34,058 nucleotides of DNA from Nitrospira sp. ST-bin5 (GTDB taxonomy: Bacteria; Nitrospirota; Nitrospiria; Nitrospirales; Nitrospiraceae): the NCBI GenBank assembly GCA_002083555.1, contig MSXN01000024.1, positions 69,974-104,031 on the forward strand, read 5' to 3'. A program made the translations under genes and the position numbers. This document shows positions 17,047-25,905 of this stretch, in pieces; position 1 is the first letter of the stretch, and each line of letters starts with the position of its first letter. The notes under the pieces were generated by a model. That model was not told the DNA's origin and ran no database searches. It saw only the letters and a program-made list of their open reading frames with translations.

Positions 17047-17295
17047 CTATGGCCGCGTCTTGCGCAGGAGTCTGGACGTGACGGTCCCCAAGGCCAGGCC
17101 ACCCAAGAAGGTGAGGCCGAGAATCGTGAGCGCAAGCCCCGGTGTATTCCGTTCAGTCTGGCGGACGTGCCGCCCGGCCTGAGCTCCCACTGATGCTTCT
17201 CCACCCATCCAAAGAGCTGAGTCGTCCAGTGGCGCCACGGCCGGCTTTGAGAATGGAGTGATACGTATCCTGCGGGTTTGTTTCAAATCGTCCAT
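17047..17295 (-). CDS. small single-pass membrane protein
   Basis: An 82-residue protein: a basic, polar N-terminal two-thirds (DDLKQTRRIRITPFSKPAVAP) followed by one transmembrane segment at about residues 52-73 (PGLALTILGLTFLGGLALGTV) and a short basic tail (RLLRKTRP). ATG 17295 has AAGGGG 6 nt upstream. It starts 26 nt after the exosortase-associated gene on the same strand and is probably co-transcribed with it. I do not recognise the family. The topology suggests an N-terminus out of the membrane core with the basic tail in the cytoplasm, but this is only a prediction. Confidence 0.65.
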   Translation of the reverse strand: MDDLKQTRRIRITPFSKPAVAPLDDSALWMGGEASVGAQAGRHVRQTERNTPGLALTILGLTFLGGLALGTVTSRLLRKTRP

Positions 17296-17321
17296 AGAAT
17301 CCCCTTGAATATGCGCTCTGT

Positions 17322-17729
17322 CTACTTGCTGTCAGCCGCCATCACGTCAGATGGATCCTCTGGATCCCACGCATAGGCCGGCATCAACAACGGGTTATAC
17401 GTCGGCAACGGAACTGGGAATGTCGCCGCTTCCAAGGCCCCGGCTGCTGTCCGTGCGAAAAACATTCCGATTCCGTCGAACGGGCCTCGCAGCAAACCGC
17501 GCACCCAGCCCTCATGAGTCCCGACTTCATAAATCTGACGCGGAACCTCTATCCATCCGGTCGAAAGATTCACCATACCTCGAATGAGCTTTCCGGAGAT
17601 CCGGTCACTAAGAGCTGGCGACTCGTCAGCCTGTGCCGGGGTATGCGCCACCAGACCGACGATCAGTACCGCCAGCAAGACTCCCATCTTCACACCCATC
17701 CGATTCAGCAATTTGCTCCTTCTATCCAT
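17322..17729 (-). CDS. exosortase-system-associated protein (TIGR04073-like)
   Basis: A 135-residue exported protein. The signal peptide (GVLLAVLIVGLVAHTPAQA) is predicted to be cleaved after Ala34. The mature part has KLIRGMVNLSTGWIEVPRQIYEVG followed by a Gly-rich segment (VRGLLRGPFDGIGMFFARTAAG). I recognise this as the TIGR04073 pattern found in genomes with exosortase/EPS systems. The start is uncertain: ATG 17729 has AGGA directly adjacent, and ATG 17699 or 17687 would give shorter signal peptides without better SDs. The gene is divergent from lnt, only 40 nt away. No exosortase gene is in this window. Confidence 0.75.
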   Translation of the reverse strand: MDRRSKLLNRMGVKMGVLLAVLIVGLVAHTPAQADESPALSDRISGKLIRGMVNLSTGWIEVPRQIYEVGTHEGWVRGLLRGPFDGIGMFFARTAAGALEAATFPVPLPTYNPLLMPAYAWDPEDPSDVMAADSK

Positions 17730-17769
17730 TCCTTGCAAGTCGAAATCGCTTTCGTTATGGTACCGCACG

Positions 17770-19398
17770 ATGGATCGAATGCGTGCGCGCCAGCTCATTC
17801 TTGCCTGCATAAGTGGCCTCCTGCTCCCTCTGTGCTTTCCGAAATTTGATCTGGGGCTCCTCGCCTGGATCGCCATGATTCCCCTCCATGTCGCCCTCGA
17901 CTCGTCTACGAGACGGCGGGCTTTTTGGATTGGATGCCTGACGGGGACCATTGGATTTACCGGAATCATGGCCTGGGTCGTTACTGCGATGACCACCTAT
18001 GGGAAAGTTCCCCTTCCCGTCAGCTACGCCATTTTGCTCCTGCTCACAGCCTATCTCGGACTGTACATTGGAATCTATAGTTGGAGCGTCGTCTGGTTAC
18101 GCGAATTCTTACCACGGTATGGAATTATTTTCTCTCCCTGTGTCTGGGTCTCGCTCGAACTACTCAGGACTTACGCGTTTTCAGGGTTTCCCTGGAGCTT
18201 GCTGGGCTACTCACAGTATCGCGAACTGGAGCTCATCCAGGTCGCCGACCATCTCGGTGTCTATGGCCTCTCCTTCCTGATCATCCTCGTGAACCTGACG
18301 CTCGCCGAACTGCTCCTGTGGCTCATGCCATTCTTTCGCGGATTCCGCCCGAAGAAGCTGCCGTGGGAACTCGCCACCGTCACCAGCCTGCTCATGTGCT
18401 TGACCTACGGATATGGAACATCCCTCCTGGCCGGATCCACACTGACGCCCCCCAAAGGTGTGGTGACCGTCGGTTTGGTTCAGCCCAATATCGATCAGGC
18501 GGTGAAGTGGGAGAGCGCCTATCGCGACGACACGATGCAGCGATTCGATCGCCTGACCAGCCAATTGGGCGATACCACCGACCTGATCGTCTGGCCCGAA
18601 GCCGCCACGCCATTCATATTCGAGCGGGAAAAAGACTATCAGCTCCAACTCATGGCCCTGGCCGACCGGGCCAAAGCTCCAATCCTATTCGGCAGCCCGG
18701 CACTTCGCTTTTATCCGGACCGTCGTCCCTACTTATTGAACAGCGCCTATCTCTTGTCGGCAGACGGAACGATCCTAGGCCGGTATGACAAGCATCACTT
18801 AGTCCCTTTCGGAGAATACATTCCACTGAAGTCGTCGCTGCTATTTTTCCTCGATAAGCTGGTCGAAGGTATCGGCGACTTTGAGGCTGGTCCAGGCGGA
18901 ACCACGTTGTCGCTGACCCCGAAGGCGACGATCCGGGAAGACGGGACGTCCATTCCATCCCGCTCCCTAAAGTTCGGTGTGGCCATTTGTTATGAAGTGA
19001 TCTTCCCGGATCTGGTCCGGCAGCTCGCGGTCAACGGCGCTGAATTTCTGGTGACCGTGACGAACGACGGGTGGTTCGGCAATTCATCGGCGCCCGCGCA
19101 GCATTTTTCCATGGTCGTCTTCCGCTCGGTCGAGAACCATTTGGCCTTTGCACGCTCCGCCAACACCGGCATCACCGGGGCAATCGATCCCTACGGGCGA
19201 ATCCTGCATGCGACCGGACTCTTTACTGAGGAATCGGTTCGGGCCACGATTCCGGTCTGGCAACCGCGCACCTTCTACAGCCGGCACGGGGATGTGTTTG
19301 CCTACGGCTGTGTGGTAATCTGCGCCCTGTTGTGCCTAATCAGTCTTCTCCGGCCGAAAGAGCCGGTTCACGGCACGACCGCTATCACTCCAGTGTAA
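17770..19398 (+). CDS. lnt: apolipoprotein N-acyltransferase
   Basis: Lnt adds the third acyl chain to the N-terminal cysteine of diacylglyceryl lipoproteins, the last maturation step in Gram-negative bacteria. The 542-residue protein has about six N-terminal membrane spans (residues 8-220) and then a nitrilase-like periplasmic domain. The catalytic triad is visible: E277 in VWPEAATPF, K341 in GRYDKHHLVPFGEYIP and C407 in GVAICYEVIFPD. ATG 17770 is the natural start; an upstream extension to 17584 would run through the divergent neighbour and is rejected. No strong SD is seen. prfB follows after 17 nt, so lnt likely heads the lnt-prfB-lysS-lolC-lolD run. Confidence 0.95.
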   Translation: MDRMRARQLILACISGLLLPLCFPKFDLGLLAWIAMIPLHVALDSSTRRRAFWIGCLTGTIGFTGIMAWVVTAMTTYGKVPLPVSYAILLLLTAYLGLYIGIYSWSVVWLREFLPRYGIIFSPCVWVSLELLRTYAFSGFPWSLLGYSQYRELELIQVADHLGVYGLSFLIILVNLTLAELLLWLMPFFRGFRPKKLPWELATVTSLLMCLTYGYGTSLLAGSTLTPPKGVVTVGLVQPNIDQAVKWESAYRDDTMQRFDRLTSQLGDTTDLIVWPEAATPFIFEREKDYQLQLMALADRAKAPILFGSPALRFYPDRRPYLLNSAYLLSADGTILGRYDKHHLVPFGEYIPLKSSLLFFLDKLVEGIGDFEAGPGGTTLSLTPKATIREDGTSIPSRSLKFGVAICYEVIFPDLVRQLAVNGAEFLVTVTNDGWFGNSSAPAQHFSMVVFRSVENHLAFARSANTGITGAIDPYGRILHATGLFTEESVRATIPVWQPRTFYSRHGDVFAYGCVVICALLCLISLLRPKEPVHGTTAITPV

Positions 19399-19415
19399 TT
19401 CGAAAGGATACTTGC

Positions 19416-20556
19416 ATGTTAGAAGAGGTGCGGAGTCGCGTGCAGACGGTCGGAGCCCAGGTCTCGGAACTACGGGGGCATCTTTGACCTCGCTCGCATG
19501 ACCGCTGAGCTCGAAGAGCTCGAAGCCAAGATGGGCGTTCCGACATTCTGGAACGACACCAAATCAGCCGCATCGACCAGCAGAAAAAAAGTCACGCTTG
19601 AGCGCGAACTTATTCAATGGCGTGAGATCGAGACGAAACTCGGCGATCTTCAGGCCATGCTGGAACTGGCGGAGGAAGGCCAGGATACCTCCCTTGAACA
19701 GGAGCTGACGACCGAGCTTCACCGGCTTGAAACCACGCTGGCCACGCTCCGTGTCGAGATGCTCCTCTCCGGAGAACTTGATTCGAACAATGCGATCATG
19801 GCTATTCATCCCGGTGCCGGAGGCACCGAGTCGCAGGATTGGGCGCAGATGCTCCTGCGCATGTACGTCCGATGGGCCGAGACCAAAAAGTTCAAGGTGG
19901 AAACATTGGATTTGCTCCATGGCGACGAAGCCGGGATCAAGAGCGTGACCATCTCGGTGACGGGCCCCTATGCCTACGGGTATTTGAAGGCTGAAGCCGG
20001 CGTGCATCGCCTGGTGCGGATCTCCCCGTTTGATGCCAACAAGCGGCGCCACACTTCCTTTGCCTCGGTCTTCGTCTATCCGGAACTCAATGAGGATATC
20101 GATGTCGTGATCGACGACAAAGATCTGAGAATCGATACCTTTCGAGCCGGCGGCGCCGGCGGCCAGAATGTGAACAAGGTTGAGACGGCGATCCGGATTA
20201 CGCACATTCCCACCAACATCGTGGTGCAATGCCAAAACGAACGGTCGCAACTTCAGAATCGCAACGGCGCGATGAAGATTCTGAAAGCCCGTCTCTTCGA
20301 AGTGGAGCAGAAAAAGAAAGAGGCGGAATTCAACGCCATCGTCGGCGAAAAGAAAGAGATCGGCTGGGGCAGTCAGATCCGCTCCTATGTGTTCCAGCCC
20401 TATCAAATGGTCAAAGACCACCGGACCGCCCATGAAACCGGGAATGTGGCGGCGGTCATGGACGGCGATCTGGACACATTTATTGAAGCGTATCTGAAGA
20501 AGAAGATGACCGGAGCGCTCCTCGCCCCGACCACGGCCGGGACGGATGAGGATTAA
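19416..20556 (+). CDS. prfB: peptide chain release factor 2, with programmed +1 frameshift
   Basis: RF2 ends translation at UGA and UAA. The first frame (19416-19484) encodes 23 residues and stops at an in-frame TGA (19485-19487). Reading resumes in the +1 frame at 19486 (GAC), giving a 379-residue product. The slip site CTTTGAC with a G-run upstream (CGGGGG) is the classic RF2 autoregulatory frameshift signal. Domain 2 has SPF (RISPFDANK) and domain 3 has the peptidyl-hydrolysis GGQ (RAGGAGGQNVNKVET). An SD-like AAAGGAT precedes ATG 19416. An annotation starting at 19498 would lose the N-terminus. lysS follows after 17 nt. Confidence 0.95.
19470..19488 (+). promoter_or_regulatory. RF2 programmed frameshift site
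   Basis: A G-rich internal SD-like stretch (CGGGGG) lies 3 nt before the slippery CTT, followed by UGA and C. When RF2 is scarce, the UGA is read slowly and ribosomes slip forward one base. This gives negative feedback on RF2 level. The arrangement matches the well-known enterobacterial site. Confidence 0.92.
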
Positions 20557-20573
20557 CAGGACACGGAACGACC

Positions 20574-22055
20574 ATGGATGAATTGAACGAACAGCGACAG
20601 CAACGCATCAAGAAGCTCGACCAACTACGCGCCGGCGGTGTGGCGCCTTACGGCACTCGATTTGAAGTCAAAGACCGGGCGGGAATGCTTATCAAGCTGC
20701 ATTCCGAAAAATCCAAGGAAGTCCTGGAAGAGGAAAAGATCAGCTGCACCTTCGCCGGCCGCGTCGTCGCCTTGCGCCGGTTCGGGAAAGCCGGTTTTGC
20801 AGTCATACAGGACGGCGCAGACCGCTTGCAGGTCTATCTCAAGAAGGATCTCCTCACCGAACAGTCTTATATGGTGACCGAGCAGCTCGATCTGGGCGAC
20901 TGGATCGGCGTCACCGGCATTCTCTTCCGGACCAAGACCAATGAATTCACCGTGGAGGTCCGTGAGCTGACGTTCTTGAGCAAGGCGCTTCGTCCGCTGC
21001 CTGAGAAATGGCATGGGCTCACCGATGTCGAAACACGCTACCGGCAACGCTATGTCGATCTGATTGCCAATCCGGACGTCCATAGCATCTTCGCTATCCG
21101 GAGCCGCATTATTGCGGGCATCAGGTCCTACCTGATCGAACGCGGATTCCTGGAAGTCGAAACCCCGATGATGCACCCGATCCCCGGCGGCGCGGCCGCG
21201 AAGCCTTTTGTGACTCATCACAACGCCCTCGGTATCGACCTCTATTTGCGGATCGCCCCGGAGTTGTATCTCAAGCGGCTCATCGTGGGGGGCTTTCCCC
21301 GCGTCTTTGAAATCAATCGCAATTTCCGCAACGAAGGCATTTCCACGATTCACAACCCCGAATTCACGATGCTGGAGTTTTACGTCTCGTATGCCGATTA
21401 TCAGGACCTGATCATCCTGACCGAAGACATGGTCTCCAGCCTGGCTCAGCAGTTGCTCGGTAAAACCGTCATCGAGTATCAGGGCAAAGAAATCACCTTG
21501 ACAGCACCTTGGCGGCGCTGGTCCTACCACCAGTCCATCCTGGAAGTGAATAATCTCGATCCATCTGTCTTGCAAGACAGGGACAAGGCCGCTGCTGCCG
21601 CGAAATCCCTCGGCATCCAGATCGACCCCAAGGCCACGCTCTTCAATATAGTGAACGAGATTTTCGAAGAAACGGTCGAGCCCAATCTGATTCAACCGAC
21701 GTTCATCACCGACTACCCGATCGAAATTTCCCCCCTCGCGAGGCGGAAGGATTCCAATCCAGCTCTCACCGACCGGTTTGAGCTTTATATCGCCGGACGG
21801 GAAATCGCAAATGCCTTTTCCGAGTTGAACGATCCGCTCGATCAGCGGGAACGATTCGAAGGCCAGGCGGCCCAGCGCGAAGCCGGCGATGAAGAAGCGC
21901 ATCTTGTCGATGAGGATTTCTTGCGCGCATTGGAATACGGCATGCCGCCGACCGCCGGCGAGGGCATCGGCATCGACCGCTTGATCATGCTGTTTACCAA
22001 CCAGGCCTCAATCCGCGATGTAGTCCTGTTTCCCCAACTCCGGCCGGAGAAATAG
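20574..22055 (+). CDS. lysS: lysyl-tRNA synthetase, class II
   Basis: This cytoplasmic enzyme charges tRNA-Lys. The 493-residue protein has the N-terminal OB-fold anticodon-binding domain (about residues 50-160) and the class II core. Motif 1 lies around FLEVETPMMHPIPGGAAAKPF, motif 2 is FRNEGISTIHNPEFTMLE, and motif 3 is GIGIDRLIMLFT near the C-terminus. Length is typical. It starts 17 nt after prfB, an arrangement (prfB-lysS) common in bacteria. lolC/E follows 6 nt after its stop. Confidence 0.97.
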   Translation: MDELNEQRQQRIKKLDQLRAGGVAPYGTRFEVKDRAGMLIKLHSEKSKEVLEEEKISCTFAGRVVALRRFGKAGFAVIQDGADRLQVYLKKDLLTEQSYMVTEQLDLGDWIGVTGILFRTKTNEFTVEVRELTFLSKALRPLPEKWHGLTDVETRYRQRYVDLIANPDVHSIFAIRSRIIAGIRSYLIERGFLEVETPMMHPIPGGAAAKPFVTHHNALGIDLYLRIAPELYLKRLIVGGFPRVFEINRNFRNEGISTIHNPEFTMLEFYVSYADYQDLIILTEDMVSSLAQQLLGKTVIEYQGKEITLTAPWRRWSYHQSILEVNNLDPSVLQDRDKAAAAAKSLGIQIDPKATLFNIVNEIFEETVEPNLIQPTFITDYPIEISPLARRKDSNPALTDRFELYIAGREIANAFSELNDPLDQRERFEGQAAQREAGDEEAHLVDEDFLRALEYGMPPTAGEGIGIDRLIMLFTNQASIRDVVLFPQLRPEK

Positions 22056-22061
22056 CCACCC

Positions 22062-23339
22062 ATGTCGATGCCCTATGAAATCTTTGTCGGCCTTCGCTAT
22101 CTGCGCGCTAAGCGACGGAATCGCACGATCTCGCTCAATACGTTTGTCTCGATTGCCGGGATTACGCTCGGCGTGGCCGCTTTGATCGGGACCGTCGGTA
22201 TCATGACCGGCTTCAAAGAAGACATTCAGGCCAAGATTCTCGGCACCACTGCCCATATTATTGTGCAGGACCGGATGAAAGACGGCATGTCCGACTATGA
22301 ACCGACGACCAAACGGATCGAAGAAGTCCAGGATGTCGTGGCCGCCACACCGTTTGTCCTTAAGCAGGTCCTGCTGACGACGCCCAGCGGCGTCCAAGGC
22401 ATCGTGCTTCGCGGAATCGATCCTCAACTGGAAGGACAGGTCACCGAACTCGCCAAGAACCTCGGAACCGGCGAACTGTCAGACCTGAGCAAACCCGTTA
22501 AGATCAAGCAGCCGCCGGCGGACGATCCGACCGGTCCGGCCGTTGAAACCGAGAAACCGGGCATCATCCTCGGCAAAGAGCTGGCCATGCGTCTTGGGGC
22601 CTTCGTGGGCGACACCGTCAACGTGGTCTCACCTGTCGGTCCGATCAGCGCGATGGGCATGGTGCCGAAGATTCGCACCTTTGCCGTCGTCGGCCTCTTC
22701 CACTCCGGCATGTACGAATACGATTCCTCGCTGGCCTATATCGACCTTGCCGAGGCCCAGAAGTTCTTCAATATGGGCGCGACCGTCTCCGGCATCGAAG
22801 TGAAAGTCACCGACGTCTTTCGCGCCAACGACATCGCTCACAACATCGAAGGCTCATTGGGATTTGTCTACGGCGCGAGAGATTGGATGCAGATGAACCG
22901 CAATCTCTTTTCAGCGCTCAAGCTGGAGAAGACGATGATGTTTCTCCTCCTGGTCCTGATCACCATCGTCGCTTCGTTCAATATCGTCAGTACCCTCACG
23001 ATGATCGTGACGGAAAAACAAAAAGAGATCGCAATTCTGAAAGCCATGGGGGCCACCAGGAAGAGCATCCGGCGCATCTTTATGCTGAACGGTCTCATCA
23101 TCGGCTTCAGCGGCACGGCCATCGGCATTCCCCTGGGCTACGCCTTCCTCTGGCTGATCCAGACCTTTTGGGCGTTCGACCCGACCGTCTATTACATTTC
23201 CAGAATTCCCGTCCACGTCCAGGCACTCGACGTGCTCCTTGTGGCCGGCTCCGCCATCCTCATCAGCTTTGCCGCGACCGTCTACCCGTCTCTCCAGGCG
23301 GCCAAGCTTGAACCAGTCGCGGCGCTGCGCTACGAATGA
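22062..23339 (+). CDS. lolC: lipoprotein-releasing ABC transporter permease (LolC/LolE family)
   Basis: The permease extracts mature lipoproteins from the inner membrane for LolA. The 425-residue protein has the Lol topology: one N-terminal span (about 25-45), a large periplasmic domain, and three C-terminal spans in the FtsX-like region (about 290-314, 345-370, 390-412). MTGFKEDIQAKILGTTAHI is typical of the family. Only one permease gene is present, so a homodimeric or LolF-like arrangement is possible and the C versus E label is arbitrary. ATG 22062 or 22068 could be the start. It overlaps lolD by 4 nt (ATGA). Confidence 0.92.
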   Translation: MSMPYEIFVGLRYLRAKRRNRTISLNTFVSIAGITLGVAALIGTVGIMTGFKEDIQAKILGTTAHIIVQDRMKDGMSDYEPTTKRIEEVQDVVAATPFVLKQVLLTTPSGVQGIVLRGIDPQLEGQVTELAKNLGTGELSDLSKPVKIKQPPADDPTGPAVETEKPGIILGKELAMRLGAFVGDTVNVVSPVGPISAMGMVPKIRTFAVVGLFHSGMYEYDSSLAYIDLAEAQKFFNMGATVSGIEVKVTDVFRANDIAHNIEGSLGFVYGARDWMQMNRNLFSALKLEKTMMFLLLVLITIVASFNIVSTLTMIVTEKQKEIAILKAMGATRKSIRRIFMLNGLIIGFSGTAIGIPLGYAFLWLIQTFWAFDPTVYYISRIPVHVQALDVLLVAGSAILISFAATVYPSLQAAKLEPVAALRYE

Positions 23340-24040
23340 ACACCACCCCTACACCAATGACCGGCGAGAACTATCCGATGATCCGTATAACGGACCTCCA
23401 CAAATCGTTCATCATGGGCTCACAGGAGCTCACCGTGCTCAAGGGAATCGATCTCGAAATTCCTCGCGGACAAATGGTCGCGGTTGTCGGGGCATCAGGC
23501 GCCGGCAAGAGTACCATGCTCCATATCATGGGCATGCTCGACCGGCCGACAAAAGGAACCGTCTACTTCGACAATCAGGATCTCTTTCAGATGTCCGAAG
23601 CGCAGCAGGCCGAATTCCGCAACCGCCGCATCGGCTTTGTTTTTCAATTTCATCATCTGTTGCCTGAATTCACCGCGTTGGAAAACGCCTGTATGCCGGC
23701 GCTCATCCAGCGGCGTCCGATCGAAGAAGTTGAGCAGGAAGCTACGACCCTGCTTCAGGAAGTCGGACTGGGACAGCGGCTTCACCATAAACCGGGAGAA
23801 CTCTCCGGGGGCGAACAACAGCGTGTCGCGGTTGCCCGGGCACTGCTGCAGAAACCCGATCTCGTCCTGGCCGATGAACCGACTGGAAACCTTGACACCC
23901 ATACAGGCGAAGCCCTGTTTGGCCTGCTTCGTGATCTCAACCGAACCCGCAAGACCACCTTCGTGATTGTGACCCATAACGACAAGCTCTCCGCCCAGTC
24001 TGACCGCATCGTTTACATGCAAGACGGGATGATCGTCTAA
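23336..24040 (+). CDS. lolD: lipoprotein-releasing ABC transporter ATP-binding protein
   Basis: The ATPase that powers lipoprotein extraction. The 234-residue protein has Walker A GASGAGKST (52-60), Q-loop FQFHHLLPEFTALEN (Q104), signature LSGGEQQ (156-162) and Walker B LVLADEP (176-182). The LolD-type stretch HHLLPEFTALENACMP separates it from other small ABC ATPases. Its ATGA start overlaps the lolC/E stop. No SD is obvious, so coupling is likely. A promoter-like pair just after its stop suggests the operon ends here. Confidence 0.94.
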   Translation: MNTTPTPMTGENYPMIRITDLHKSFIMGSQELTVLKGIDLEIPRGQMVAVVGASGAGKSTMLHIMGMLDRPTKGTVYFDNQDLFQMSEAQQAEFRNRRIGFVFQFHHLLPEFTALENACMPALIQRRPIEEVEQEATTLLQEVGLGQRLHHKPGELSGGEQQRVAVARALLQKPDLVLADEPTGNLDTHTGEALFGLLRDLNRTRKTTFVIVTHNDKLSAQSDRIVYMQDGMIV

Positions 24041-24043
24041 GTC

Positions 24044-24072
24044 TTGACGGACGCAGTCGAGATCCCTAGACT
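24044..24072 (+). promoter_or_regulatory. candidate sigma-70 promoter for the TraF-like gene
   Basis: TTGACG (24044-24049), a 17-nt spacer, then TAGACT (24067-24072). This lies between the lolD stop and ATG 24118, giving a leader of about 38 nt. The -35 matches 5 of 6 and the -10 matches 4 of 6 positions. Confidence 0.5.
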
Positions 24073-24117
24073 GCAAAATATTGCGGAGTCCTTTCGAGCT
24101 TCATGCGAGGTAAGCCT

Positions 24118-25224
24118 ATGAAACATTTATTTATTCGTGCACTTAGTTTGACGGCCATCATGCTGATCCCGAATCATGTCCTAGCCGTGGAATTTGCCGT
24201 GGTCGGGCCTCGGGCAGCCGGCATGGGTGGCGCTGGTGTAGCCGTGACGACTGACGCCCTCGCCACCTATTGGAATCCGGCAGGCCTCGCCATGACCCAG
24301 ACGGTCGACATCCGGATTGTGGGGACTGGCCAAGGCGTGGACCGGCTAGGAGTCCGCCAGACTCTAGATGACATCAAGAATTTTGCCCCAGGCAATGCCT
24401 CGGCAGCCCAAGGATTGGCTGATCGCATCAATGGGGGAACCATTTCTGCTGCAGCCGCCGGCGGTCTCTACTTCAAAGGACATTTTGGTGAACACGCATT
24501 CGGATTCAATATTTCTGATGTGGCCACGGGTGGGGCGTTCGTTGATCCCAACAATCGGTTTCGAGAGAACGGTGGAAACGTTCAGGGCGCCTTTCTCTTA
24601 CGAGGGCTAGAAGCAAGACAAGCCGCATTCTCTTACGCATATGCATTTGCGGACAAGACCTTTGCGATTGGAGTCACAGCCAAGGCGATTCAGGGGGCTG
24701 CCTATGCGGGATCGGCTACAGTCACAGGTGGTCAAGACGTCACCCTCACCGACAGCCTCGGCAAAGCCAAACTCACCTCGGCGTTCAGTGTCGATGTCGG
24801 CGCGATCTACCGTCCCGCCTCCTGGTTGCGGCTCGGAATCGTAGCCAAGGACCTGACTCAACCTGAATTCGATGCCCCGGATGGGAGCAAATATAAGCTG
24901 CTGCCGCAAGTGCGCGGCGGCGTCGCCGTCAACCCCTACTCGTCTCTCACATTGACGGCCGATATGGATGTCACTTCAAACAAGACCTTTGTCCCAGGGA
25001 TCAAGAGCCAGGTGCTGAGCGTCGGGGCCGAACAAACAATCCTCAACGAATTCCTCTCTCTGCGTGTCGGAGCCTTCAAAAATGTGCAGGATGCCGCAGC
25101 GACGATTACCCCGACTGCAGGGATTGGCCTACGGGTCTTCGCCCTTAGAGTTGACATCGGAGGCGGGTATGACTTCCGTGAACGTGGCGCATTGGCATCC
25201 GGCTCTGTCTCTTTGACATTCTAA
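24118..25224 (+). CDS. outer-membrane beta-barrel protein, TraF-like (TraF_2/PF13729 type)
   Basis: A 368-residue exported protein. The signal peptide ends in HVLAVEF, and the mature N-terminus has the motif AAGMGGAGVAVTTDALATYWNPAGLA. I know this motif from TraF_2 and FadL/PorV-like outer-membrane barrels. The rest alternates short Gly-rich turns with strands and ends in a beta strand with a C-terminal Phe (GSVSLTF), as expected for BAM-inserted barrels. ATG 24118 is chosen because GAGG lies 8 nt upstream; ATG 24103 has no SD. Despite the TraF name there is no conjugation gene nearby. A transport or structural role in the outer membrane is plausible. Confidence 0.8.
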   Translation: MKHLFIRALSLTAIMLIPNHVLAVEFAVVGPRAAGMGGAGVAVTTDALATYWNPAGLAMTQTVDIRIVGTGQGVDRLGVRQTLDDIKNFAPGNASAAQGLADRINGGTISAAAAGGLYFKGHFGEHAFGFNISDVATGGAFVDPNNRFRENGGNVQGAFLLRGLEARQAAFSYAYAFADKTFAIGVTAKAIQGAAYAGSATVTGGQDVTLTDSLGKAKLTSAFSVDVGAIYRPASWLRLGIVAKDLTQPEFDAPDGSKYKLLPQVRGGVAVNPYSSLTLTADMDVTSNKTFVPGIKSQVLSVGAEQTILNEFLSLRVGAFKNVQDAAATITPTAGIGLRVFALRVDIGGGYDFRERGALASGSVSLTF

Positions 25225-25227
25225 TGG

Positions 25228-25233
25228 TATACT
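25228..25233 (+). promoter_or_regulatory. candidate extended -10 promoter just upstream of ATG 25241
   Basis: TGGTATACT carries a TGn extension and a near-consensus -10 (TATACT, 5 of 6). It lies only 7 nt before ATG 25241, which would place the transcript start at or next to the start codon. There is no good SD. Confidence 0.35.
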
Positions 25234-25240
25234 GAAAGTT

Positions 25241-25861
25241 ATGATGTTGCTCAACAAGTCCTTTCGACAACTTCTCCTCGCCGGTACTGCGGCCCTCACC
25301 TTGGCTGGTTGCGGGGGGCTTCAGGAAACGTGGGAAGGGCCAGGCGCGAAGGTATTTCGTCCTCAGTCGGTGGCGGTATTGCCTCCGATGGCCAGTCAAT
25401 ACGACAGCGCGCGTGAGGATATTCAGGAAGTACTGGCGGGATCGCTCAGCAAGACCGGGCGAATTGAACGAGTCGTCCCGGCCGAGCAAGTCACCGATAT
25501 CTTTCAGGGGTCCAAGGAAGCGTTCGACTCGCTGGTGTTCTATTTCTCACGGCTTGAGATGACCGGCCAGTCCGATAAGGACTCCGCCATCAAGCTGGGC
25601 AAATCGCTGAACGTCGAGTCGTTCCTGGTGATCCGAATCAATGCCTGGGAATATTCGAGAAAGGAAGGCGACAACGTCGGCCGCGTGGGCCTGAGCATGC
25701 GATTGATCGACGCGACGACCGGAACAACCGTCTGGAAAGCCAGGCATGAGAAGGCCAGCAGCTATATGTTCTTCAAACCGAATTTGAAGGACGTGGCAGC
25801 CGAATTGACCGATGAGATGATCAAGTATATGCCGCCGTCGACAAGTTCAGGCAAACGGTAG
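25241..25861 (+). CDS. lipoprotein of unknown function (DUF799/GNA1162-like)
   Basis: This 206-residue protein starts with a clear lipoprotein signal: hydrophobic LLLAGTAALTLAGC with the lipobox cysteine at residue 24. The mature part has an alpha/beta pattern: SVAVLPPMASQYDSAREDIQEVLAGSL, then RVGLSMRLIDATTGTTVWKARHEK. It resembles periplasmic lipoproteins of the DUF799/GNA1162 or CsgG-like style, though this is pattern recognition only. There is no SD before ATG 25241 or 25244. The gene follows the TraF-like protein by 16 nt and converges with trpA, 44 nt away. It is a plausible client of LolCD. Confidence 0.78.
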   Translation: MMLLNKSFRQLLLAGTAALTLAGCGGLQETWEGPGAKVFRPQSVAVLPPMASQYDSAREDIQEVLAGSLSKTGRIERVVPAEQVTDIFQGSKEAFDSLVFYFSRLEMTGQSDKDSAIKLGKSLNVESFLVIRINAWEYSRKEGDNVGRVGLSMRLIDATTGTTVWKARHEKASSYMFFKPNLKDVAAELTDEMIKYMPPSTSSGKR

Positions 25862-25905
25862 TCCTTGCCCTATCCGTCTGATCCATCCCAACCACTGCCC
25901 CGCAT

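Noticed and set aside
19564..20433. 289-aa open frame on the minus strand
   Set aside because: Antisense to prfB; no initiation signals or recognised motif.
20625..21902. 425-aa open frame on the minus strand
   Set aside because: Antisense to lysS, which has intact class II motifs; composition is that of a shadow frame.
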